From positions 1 to 6,411 of the forward strand of contig CAKOOW010000058.1 of the NCBI GenBank assembly GCA_934098445.1: 6,411 nt of DNA, written 5' to 3'. Shown in pieces: positions 1 through 5,008 of the stretch. The notes beneath the pieces were generated by a model. That model was not told the origin of the DNA and did no database searches. It saw only the letters and a program-made list of their open reading frames with translations. The position numbers were made by a program, and so were the translations under genes. The DNA comes from an uncultured Bacilli bacterium (GTDB lineage: Bacteria; Bacillota_I; Bacilli_A; RF39; UBA660). The first letter of the stretch is position 1. Each line of letters opens with the position of its first letter.

Positions 1-34
1 AAAAAGTGCATTTTCTTTTGAAAACACACTTTTT
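1..34 (-). terminator. Long hairpin at window edge, probable intrinsic terminator
   Basis: Read on the minus strand, the arm AAAAAGTGTGTTTTC is followed by an AAAA loop and the arm GAAAATGCACTTTTT. All 15 positions pair, with two central G-U wobbles. The 5' A-run and 3' U-run are typical of a terminator in an AT-rich genome. In a plus-strand transcript the two wobble positions become C-A mismatches, so the fold favours minus-strand RNA. Whatever lies beyond position 1 is not visible, so the full U-tract and the gene it serves are unknown. Confidence 0.55.
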
Positions 35-81
35 GTATCCAATTGCACTTAATTGTGCACTTTAGATTGATTCAACGTAGC

Positions 82-110
82 AAAAAAATAAGAAAGGAGT
101 TACCTTTCTT
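82..110 (-). terminator. Intrinsic terminator downstream of the two-component operon
   Basis: On the minus strand the perfect 8-bp stem AAGAAAGG / CCTTTCTT encloses the loop TAACT and is followed by A and seven T residues. This is the clearest terminator in the window. It is the first convincing stop signal after the kinase gene, about 300 bp downstream. It therefore ends either a long 3' untranslated region of the kinase mRNA or a separate non-coding transcript starting in the gap. Confidence 0.8.
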
Positions 111-170
111 AAAAAGTGTGAGTTTATTGTTTATATGTTATCTTAATTGTATAGGGTTTATATATGAATT

Positions 171-190
171 ATCATAATATATATTATGAT
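171..190. repeat. Perfect 20-bp palindrome
   Basis: The sequence ATCATAATATATATTATGAT equals its own reverse complement over all 20 bases, and the symmetry stops at both edges. It has no U-run next to it in either direction, so it is not a terminator by itself. It could be a dimeric regulator's operator or an RNA stem. In such AT-rich DNA part of the symmetry may be chance. Confidence 0.6.
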
Positions 191-375
191 TTCTTGCTTC
201 TACCACTAATATTCAATATATCTATTAATGTCCACAAGCGTTTGATTCGGCTTTTCTAGCCTATCTTTGTATCTTTAAGATACTAAATTATATAATAATT
301 AAATTTTTTACATCTTTTAATTACCTTTTTCTATTTTCTATATCAAACTTCCTTTCACATTTACATAGTACCAAT

Positions 376-408
376 TAATTATGAAAAATATGTGAAAAAC
401 TGGTGAAA
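376..408 (-). promoter_or_regulatory. Three 11-bp-phased TTTCA direct repeats, candidate response-regulator binding site
   Basis: On the minus strand three consecutive 11-bp units read TTTCACCAGTT, TTTCACATATT and TTTCATAATTA, beginning two bases after the kinase stop codon. The TTTCA cores start exactly 11 bp apart. PhoB/OmpR-class regulators, including B. subtilis PhoP and streptococcal CiaR, bind direct repeats with this helical period. A weak -10-like TACTAT follows at 365-370, ten bases after the last unit, so the array could activate a minus-strand transcript into the intergenic region. A related pair of units lies in the promoter of the adjacent response-regulator gene. Binding by that regulator is inference. 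Confidence 0.45.
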
Positions 409-409
409 G

Positions 410-1807
410 TTATTTTTTTATTTTAAAATAGAAAGTAGTACCATAATTTTTAATACTCTTTACCCCGTAATCAAAGTGATGCTGCTCTAAGATATTTTTA
501 ACTATCGATAAACCTAAACCTGTCCCAATGACATTTCGTTTATGGTTTTTTTCTTGTTTATAGTAACGGTTCCAAATATTTTGAAGATCTTCTTCATCAA
601 TTCCTTTCCCCGTATCAATTATTTCTACTAGGCAATCTTTACTTTCTTCAGTCAGTCTAACAATTACTTTTAAATCATCACCAGTATAGTTAACAGCATT
701 ATTAATAAGATTATAAATAACCTGACTAATCCGTTTCTTATCAGCTTTAACTATAATACTCTCTGGACTTTCAAGAATTAAATTATAGTTCTCTGTCTCT
801 TTAATAATTTCATATCTACGAAGAATATCTTTGATGAGTAAAACAATATCAAATTCTTCAATATCAAGATTATCCTGATTATTTTGAAGTTTACTAAGTT
901 CTAGAATATCATTAACTAAAATATTCAAACGTTCAGTTTCTTCAATAATGACATCTAAATTCTTAATAGTCTTTTCCTTATCATTAATAGTTATATCTTT
1001 TATCATCTCAGCATAAGCCTTAATCATCGTTAAAGGAGTTTTTAAATCATGAGAAACATTAGCCATTAAGTCCCGACGATAAGTATCAGTTTTAGATACT
1101 TCTTGTTCTAAGTAATTTAAGGAGTTTGCTAATTCATCAAGTTCATTAATACCAGTGTTTTCAAAGACTAAATTATAATTACCATCAGCTAGTTTGGTCG
1201 CTTTTTTAGTCATATCACTGATAGGTTTAGCAATTCTTCGAGACAAAAACATCGCAATCACAATCGAAAGTAAAATTGTTAAAAGAGTTAAATAAATCAA
1301 TTGACTTTTAAGTAAAGAAGTTGTAGTACCAATATCTTCTAGGGAAGTAAATAAGAACACATAACCATTATTTTTCTTAATACCATACAAAAGAGAGGTA
1401 CTGTTATTAAGTGGGTTTAAGATTTTTTCAAAATATATTTCTTCTTGGGATTGTTTTATCTTAACTAATTCTTTATCAATATTTTTATTTTTTCCCAAAA
1501 GACAAGAGGTAGTCTTATTATTAAAGTAATACTTATTACCCCAGTTATCCACATATTCTAAACAGATATTATTATCTAAAGAAATGTCATCAATAGAACT
1601 TAATATACTGGAATTATCTATGTTTTTAACCTGTTCAACCAATTCATTCATATAACTAATTTGATATTTCTCATAGTAAACACGAAAGAAGATGATTTGG
1701 ACAAACCAGAGTAATAGTAAAATGGAGATGGAAAAGACTATTAAATACTCAAGAGTTTTAAAGTGAAGAGAATTACGGAGATTAGCTATCTTAGTTTTGA
1801 TATTCAA
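410..1807 (-). CDS. Membrane sensor histidine kinase of a two-component system
   Basis: This 465-residue protein senses an unknown signal at the membrane and passes phosphate to the response regulator encoded just upstream. Visible parts in order: a first membrane helix at about 20-42, an extracytoplasmic loop at about 43-166, a second helix at about 169-189, a HAMP linker at about 190-240, a HisKA dimerisation helix with SHDLKTP (phosphorylated His253), and a C-terminal ATPase with the N box NLINNAVNYT (366-375), DTGKGI (398-403) and GTGLGLSI (428-435). All catalytic motifs are intact. The start is TTG, 17 bp inside the regulator gene, with AGGA seven bases upstream; the next Met is residue 53, after the first helix, so TTG is preferred. 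Cys82 and Cys102 are the only cysteines in the outer loop. The sensory domain was not recognised and no orthologue name is assigned. Confidence 0.93.
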   Translation of the reverse strand: MNIKTKIANLRNSLHFKTLEYLIVFSISILLLLWFVQIIFFRVYYEKYQISYMNELVEQVKNIDNSSILSSIDDISLDNNICLEYVDNWGNKYYFNNKTTSCLLGKNKNIDKELVKIKQSQEEIYFEKILNPLNNSTSLLYGIKKNNGYVFLFTSLEDIGTTTSLLKSQLIYLTLLTILLSIVIAMFLSRRIAKPISDMTKKATKLADGNYNLVFENTGINELDELANSLNYLEQEVSKTDTYRRDLMANVSHDLKTPLTMIKAYAEMIKDITINDKEKTIKNLDVIIEETERLNILVNDILELSKLQNNQDNLDIEEFDIVLLIKDILRRYEIIKETENYNLILESPESIIVKADKKRISQVIYNLINNAVNYTGDDLKVIVRLTEESKDCLVEIIDTGKGIDEEDLQNIWNRYYKQEKNHKRNVIGTGLGLSIVKNILEQHHFDYGVKSIKNYGTTFYFKIKK

Positions 1808-2453
1808 ATTTATATCCTATAGCTCGTACCGTTACAATGAATTTACGATACTTTCCGAGATTATTTCTAAGGGTTTTAATATGGGTATCGATGGTGCGAT
1901 CATCCCCAAAAAAGTCGTATCCCCAAATATTGGTTAGTAGCTGTTCCCTTGATAAAGCAATATTCTTATTGGTTATCATATATTTTAATAATTCATATTC
2001 TTTAGGTGTTAAATTAACTCTCTTTCCATCCACTTTTACTTCGTGCGCCAAGTCATTAATTGTAAGTCCTTCGAAGGTATAGGTATTGTTAGTGCCACTA
2101 TTTCTTTTTAGAATAGCTTTAATACGTGCCACTAATTCTTTTGGACTAAATGGCTTCGTAACATAATCATCAATTCCTAAGTCAAAGCCAATAAGTTTAT
2201 CGTACTCTTCACTACGAGCTGACAACATAATAAAAGGAATATCTTTTATTTTTTTAATTTCTTTACAAGCCTGATAGCCATCCATCTTTGGCATCATTAT
2301 ATCCATGACAATTAAATCATAGTCATTATTTTTAGCCATTTCAATTGCTTCTAAGCCATTATCGGCTTCATCTACTTCATAAGAATCATTTATCAAGTAT
2401 TCTTTAATAACATTTCTAATTAATTCTTCATCATCAACGACTAAAATTTTCAT
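1791..2453 (-). CDS. OmpR/PhoB-family response regulator
   Basis: This is a 220-residue DNA-binding regulator, the cytoplasmic partner of the overlapping kinase. The receiver domain (1-115) has the acidic pair Asp7-Asp8, phosphoacceptor Asp51 in VMDIMMPKMDG, Ser78 in MLSAR and Lys100 in TKPF. The winged-helix domain (about 125-217) has the NLTPKEYELL start, the recognition helix region DDRTIDTHIKTLRNNLG and the wing VTVRAIGYKF. All residues needed for phosphorylation are present. An ATG two codons further upstream (2457-2459) abuts the Shine-Dalgarno AAGGAGG with no spacer, whereas the ATG chosen here sits six bases away, giving the usual MKILVVDDEE beginning. The stop overlaps the kinase start, implying translational coupling. 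Its promoter carries 11-bp-phased TTTCA repeats, suggesting autoregulation. The regulon cannot be named from sequence. Confidence 0.95.
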   Translation of the reverse strand: MKILVVDDEELIRNVIKEYLINDSYEVDEADNGLEAIEMAKNNDYDLIVMDIMMPKMDGYQACKEIKKIKDIPFIMLSARSEEYDKLIGFDLGIDDYVTKPFSPKELVARIKAILKRNSGTNNTYTFEGLTINDLAHEVKVDGKRVNLTPKEYELLKYMITNKNIALSREQLLTNIWGYDFFGDDRTIDTHIKTLRNNLGKYRKFIVTVRAIGYKFEYQN

Positions 2454-2459
2454 AAACAT

Positions 2460-2466
2460 CCTCCTT
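2460..2466 (-). promoter_or_regulatory. Ribosome binding site deciding the response-regulator start
   Basis: The minus strand reads AAGGAGG, a full-length Shine-Dalgarno match. It directly touches the upstream ATG at 2457-2459 but lies six bases before the ATG at 2451-2453, which is therefore the likely initiator. Confidence 0.8.
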
Positions 2467-2482
2467 TTTCCGTGATTATTCT

Positions 2483-2511
2483 ATTATACTATTGTGAAGA
2501 ATATATGAAAA
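2483..2511 (-). promoter_or_regulatory. Promoter of the two-component operon
   Basis: A perfect -10 TATAAT (2483-2488) is preceded by a 17-base spacer and the -35-like TTTTCA (2506-2511, 4 of 6 matches to TTGACA). Transcription would start near 2476. The -35 overlaps the U-run of the yebC terminator. The 22 bases before the -10 (2489-2510) form two 11-bp units, TTTCATATATT and CTTCACAATAG, like the repeats at 376-408, so a PhoB-type activator or autoregulator could bind here. Confidence 0.6.
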
Positions 2512-2530
2512 AAGAACTCTAGAAGTTCTT
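2508..2530 (-). terminator. Short intrinsic terminator overlapping the yebC stop codon
   Basis: On the minus strand AAGAACT, loop TCTAG, AGTTCTT form a perfect 7-bp stem followed by four more T residues. The left arm is made of the last yebC codons and the loop holds the TAG stop. The stem has only two G-C pairs, so termination may be partial and some readthrough into the two-component operon is possible. Confidence 0.5.
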
Positions 2531-3235
2531 AACATTATGATAAATATCAGTAACATCATCAATATCATCTAAAAGATTATATAGTCTTTCAAATAATATT
2601 TTATCTTCTTCATTAAGCTCTACTTCTTCTTTAGCAAACCAACCGATTTCATCAAATTCATAATCGACATTGGGAATAATGCTTTCAATAACATCTTTCA
2701 AGCGATGTTGATCAGTTGGGTTAACAGAAACAGTCATAAGACCATCTTCATAATTTTCATCAACAGGTTCAATACCAGCTTCTAAAAGAGCCATTAAAAT
2801 TTCTTCTTCTTTGTCTGTATGAAAAGATACAACATTAAGATAATCATAATTATATGATACCGAATTGTTAACTCCTAAGCTCTTATGAACTTTATTAAAC
2901 GCTGCTCTTACTTCACCAACAGTACGGTTGACATTATCAGTTAAAGTCTTAATAATTAGAGTCGAAGCTCCTGGTCCGAAACCTTCATATACAACGGTTT
3001 GATAATCTTCTTGACCTGCACCCTTAGCCTTGTCAATAGCGCGTTTAATAATATCTGAAGGGACTTCCTGTTTCTTTGCTTTTTCAACTAATCTTTTTAA
3101 TTTTATGTTTGTATCAATATCAGGGTTTCCCTTAGCTGCCAAATATAATTCTTTAGCAAAGTTGGTATAAATTTTTCCTCTAGCCGCACCAGTCTTTTGA
3201 ATACTTGCTTTTCTAACTTCATATGCTCTTCCCAT
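2519..3235 (-). CDS. YebC/PmpR-family protein (YeeI-like, TACO1-related)
   Basis: This 238-residue cytoplasmic protein belongs to the YebC/TACO1 family, long annotated as transcriptional regulators. More recent work on the YebC-II branch links it to translation, easing ribosome stalling at proline runs. Family landmarks are a basic N-terminus (MGRAYEVRKASIQKTGAARG), KIYTNFAKELYLAAK (21-35), VPSDIIKRAIDKAKG (58-72), YEGFGPGASTLIIKTLTDN (83-101) and NRTVGEVRAAFNK (103-115). The acidic C-terminus ends with DVTDIYHNVKNF. The lack of the classical MAGHSKW-type N-terminus and the resemblance to B. subtilis YeeI place it in the second branch. Length is normal. It starts with ATG five bases after AAGGAG and has its own strong promoter and a terminator, so it is a single-gene unit. 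Which molecular role applies here is inference. Confidence 0.93.
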   Translation of the reverse strand: MGRAYEVRKASIQKTGAARGKIYTNFAKELYLAAKGNPDIDTNIKLKRLVEKAKKQEVPSDIIKRAIDKAKGAGQEDYQTVVYEGFGPGASTLIIKTLTDNVNRTVGEVRAAFNKVHKSLGVNNSVSYNYDYLNVVSFHTDKEEEILMALLEAGIEPVDENYEDGLMTVSVNPTDQHRLKDVIESIIPNVDYEFDEIGWFAKEEVELNEEDKILFERLYNLLDDIDDVTDIYHNVKNF

Positions 3236-3260
3236 AAAATCTCCTTTTCTTTCGTTAAAT

Positions 3261-3289
3261 ATTATAATATAGCCTTAAATAATTCTCAA
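3261..3289 (-). promoter_or_regulatory. Strong sigma-A-type promoter of yebC
   Basis: TTGAGA (3284-3289, 5 of 6) and a perfect TATAAT (3261-3266) are separated by exactly 17 bases. Transcription should start near 3254, giving a leader of about 18-20 bases that contains AAGGAG. The -35 and part of the spacer lie within the last codons of the upstream patatin gene. Confidence 0.8.
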
Positions 3290-4336
3290 GTTTAATATAA
3301 ATTTATAGACCAAATTTTTCGTCTTTGATGGTATATTCTTTTGGATTTTTCTAATAATAGAAGGTAGATAATAGATTTCATAGTAATTATACTTTTCTTT
3401 TTCTAAAGTATATTCTATAGATTTAATCACTATTTCCCTAATAGTTGTTACTTTGAATAAGTTTTTTAACCGATTAATTGATCTTTTACTTACTTTTCTG
3501 GTTAAATGTTTAAGATACCACTCAGATGTACGATAAAAAGTAAACTTATATCCATCATAATTTTTTAACACTCGTAAAGTATCATAATAGCCAAGCAAAA
3601 TATTTTCTTCGATTTTACCATAATTCATCTCTAGAATTTTACAAATATTCCGGGATGGTTTGATGGTTGTAATATTATATTTTTGATGATTAAATTTCCT
3701 ATTGTGACCAATACCATTGATTTTTATTTCATAGATTTTATCGTATCCTTGATTGATTAGCATACTAACAGGACAATTATCATAAAAACCACCATCGACA
3801 TAAATATGTTTATCAATTAATGGGGTTAATTTAAAAATTGGCAAAGAACAACTTGCTATTAAATAATCGACTAATTTTTCCTTAGGAATATCATTTTTAT
3901 AAACATAAACAGGACTTAAATCATGTAGACGAACAGTTACTAAGCCAAAATCAATCTTACTATTATATAATTTTTCTTTATCAATTAGATTATTGGCTAA
4001 AGTTTTTAATTTATCTGTTTGTAATCCTTTAGTCTTAAGTGTACTTAAAATAGTCTTATTTAAACCTTTAAAACCACTAAGTCTTGTATTTTTACCATTT
4101 ACATAATCTACTAATTCTTTATTAATATCGATGAGAGTCTCGGGATGAATATTCTGCCATAACTCAAGTAATTTTTCTTCTTGATGAGCAGCAATTAAAC
4201 AAGCATTAAAAGAGCCGATTGAAGTACCTACAATACCATTTATTTTTATATGACAAGCTAAAAAAGCATAGTAAGCTCCTATCTGGTAACTTCCTTTTAA
4301 GCCACCACCTTCTAATGCTATTCCTATCTTTTGCAA
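3275..4336 (-). CDS. Patatin-like phospholipase / acylhydrolase
   Basis: This 353-residue protein is a serine lipid acyl hydrolase of the bacterial patatin (RssA/YlbK-like) type. The catalytic parts are complete: an oxyanion-hole loop LEGGGLKGSYQIGA (8-21), the nucleophile elbow GTSIG with Ser39, and the partner aspartate in VDGGFYDNCP (Asp181). The Ser-Asp dyad predicts cleavage of phospholipid or other ester acyl chains; the substrate is unknown. No signal peptide is seen, so it probably acts at the inner face of the membrane. The C-terminal third (about 260-353) is rich in Lys, Arg, Tyr and Ile and may bind membrane. The start is TTG with AGGAG eight bases upstream, and this site overlaps the stop codon of the preceding exported-protein gene, implying translational coupling. 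No terminator follows before the yebC promoter. Confidence 0.92.
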   Translation of the reverse strand: MQKIGIALEGGGLKGSYQIGAYYAFLACHIKINGIVGTSIGSFNACLIAAHQEEKLLELWQNIHPETLIDINKELVDYVNGKNTRLSGFKGLNKTILSTLKTKGLQTDKLKTLANNLIDKEKLYNSKIDFGLVTVRLHDLSPVYVYKNDIPKEKLVDYLIASCSLPIFKLTPLIDKHIYVDGGFYDNCPVSMLINQGYDKIYEIKINGIGHNRKFNHQKYNITTIKPSRNICKILEMNYGKIEENILLGYYDTLRVLKNYDGYKFTFYRTSEWYLKHLTRKVSKRSINRLKNLFKVTTIREIVIKSIEYTLEKEKYNYYEIYYLPSIIRKIQKNIPSKTKNLVYKFILNLRII

Positions 4337-4343
4337 AGTAATT

Positions 4344-4349
4344 ACTCCT
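4344..4349 (-). promoter_or_regulatory. Ribosome binding site for the TTG-started patatin gene
   Basis: The minus strand reads AGGAGT, overlapping the TAG stop of the upstream gene. The core lies eight bases before TTG at 4334-4336. The codons between contain no ATG or GTG, so TTG is the best start. Confidence 0.7.
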
Positions 4350-4941
4350 ATTGTTTAGTTATTTTACCTGTTGTTAAGCCAATCTTACCACTAAAAGAGC
4401 CTTCTAAGAGATTAGATTGATCTCGATCGGCATAGCTTAACCAAATTCTAAAGATATATTGTTGTGTCTCAGAGGGACTAATAGTAATAGCATCAGTTGT
4501 TAATGTATAGTCTTTACCACTAACTGCGTTACTAAAATTACCAGTTGCGATTGTAGTTTCGCTAGAGTCGCCTTTTTTAGTTAATTCCCATTTAAAATCT
4601 TCTGATATAAAATTAGTAGAAATAGTAAAATCAGTTAAGTATAAAGTGTAATTAGCCGTCATAGTCGAAGTTGATTTTGAAGTAATAGTAAAACTAGTGT
4701 AGGCTGTACTGTTTTGTCTATCAGCATCATTAATTAACATCATTTTTGGTTCGTTTATATATTGACTAGTTAAAAATTCAATATCTAAATTCGCGTTAGT
4801 AACGGTCGATGGATTAATAGTATCAGTTACATTAATTTTAGCTAAATAGAATGCTCTTGATGCTGTGAATGCCGTTGTTATAAGTATTAGTGCTATCGAT
4901 ATATATAAGATAGTATGTTTTAACATATCCTTAGTCTTCAT
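4348..4941 (-). CDS. Exported beta-rich protein, TasA/camelysin-like
   Basis: This 197-residue protein has a lysine-rich start, one hydrophobic segment (about 10-28) and a long Ser/Thr-rich, cysteine-free remainder, so it is probably secreted or membrane-anchored by its N-terminus. The pattern after the hydrophobic segment, ASRAFYLAKINVTDT then NANLDIEF (49-56), and a closing IFRIWLSYADRD with GSFSGKIGL (181-189), recalls the single beta-sandwich domain of TasA/camelysin-type proteins (AYFT start, TLDLEF strand, GKxFSGKI end). That match is by pattern memory only. There is no LPXTG motif, lipobox or type IV pilin signal. A fibre or matrix role is possible but unproven. It starts with ATG five bases after GGAGGT, has a plausible promoter, and is coupled to the patatin gene, suggesting a shared cell-surface or membrane setting. 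Confidence 0.8.
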   Translation of the reverse strand: MKTKDMLKHTILYISIALILITTAFTASRAFYLAKINVTDTINPSTVTNANLDIEFLTSQYINEPKMMLINDADRQNSTAYTSFTITSKSTSTMTANYTLYLTDFTISTNFISEDFKWELTKKGDSSETTIATGNFSNAVSGKDYTLTTDAITISPSETQQYIFRIWLSYADRDQSNLLEGSFSGKIGLTTGKITKQ

Positions 4942-4963
4942 AAGAAACCTCCGTACTATTATA

Positions 4964-4992
4964 AGTATATCTTAAAACGCAATTATTTACAA
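4964..4992 (-). promoter_or_regulatory. Promoter of the exported-protein/patatin operon
   Basis: TTGTAA (4987-4992, 4 of 6) and TATACT (4964-4969, 5 of 6) are 17 bases apart, placing the start near 4957 with a short leader holding GGAGGT. Identical octamers AATTGCGT (minus strand) lie on both sides of the -35, at 4994-5001 and 4977-4984. A better -10 sequence, TATAAT, lies just downstream, but its transcript would begin at the ribosome site. Confidence 0.5.
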
Positions 4993-5001
4993 TACGCAAT
5001 T
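4977..5001 (-). repeat. Pair of AATTGCGT direct repeats around a -35 element
   Basis: Two perfect 8-bp copies, starting 17 bases apart, occupy 4994-5001 and 4977-4984 on the minus strand, with the candidate -35 TTGTAA between them. The position suits a binding site for an unidentified regulator, but the repeat is short. Confidence 0.4.
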
Positions 5002-5008
5002 TTATGTT

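Larger units (their letters stand above)
111..409. other. Intergenic region without a credible protein gene
   Basis: This 299-bp stretch lies between the kinase stop codon and the terminator. No reading frame with a start codon and a convincing ribosome site exceeds 31 codons on either strand. By hand count the segment 191-268 is about 33% GC, while its flanks (121-190 and 269-350) are only about 15-16%. Minus-strand hairpins are possible at 269-283 (GTATCTTAAAGATAC), 249-261 (GGCT / AGCC stem) and 204-230 (CATTAATA / TATTAGTG stem with one wobble), besides the palindrome at 171-190. The region also holds three phased direct repeats at 376-408. No tRNA, riboswitch or other known RNA was recognised. 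Confidence 0.7.

Noticed and set aside
25..120. MITE-like element bounded by 10-bp inverted repeats
   Set aside because: No target-site duplication flanks the repeats and no second copy is visible in the window, so a mobile origin cannot be supported.
269..283. GTATCTTAAAGATAC hairpin as terminator of the kinase operon
   Set aside because: The stem is AT-rich and no U-run follows on either strand; the site at 82-110 is far better.
111..409. tRNA, T-box, riboswitch or CRISPR array in the intergenic region
   Set aside because: No cloverleaf, T-box consensus, recognised aptamer core or regularly spaced long repeats are present.
342..409. Inverted CTTTCAC (352-358) / GTGAAAG (403-409) pair as a terminator stem
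   Set aside because: The loop would be 44 bases and no U-run follows; the right copy is better explained as part of the phased direct repeats.
1837..2082. An 81-codon plus-strand reading frame
   Set aside because: It lies wholly opposite the response-regulator gene, whose domains are intact, and its translation has no recognisable features; it is an antisense shadow.
2457..2459. Upstream ATG as start of the response regulator
   Set aside because: The Shine-Dalgarno sequence touches it with no spacer; the ATG six bases further on has normal spacing and gives the usual family N-terminus.
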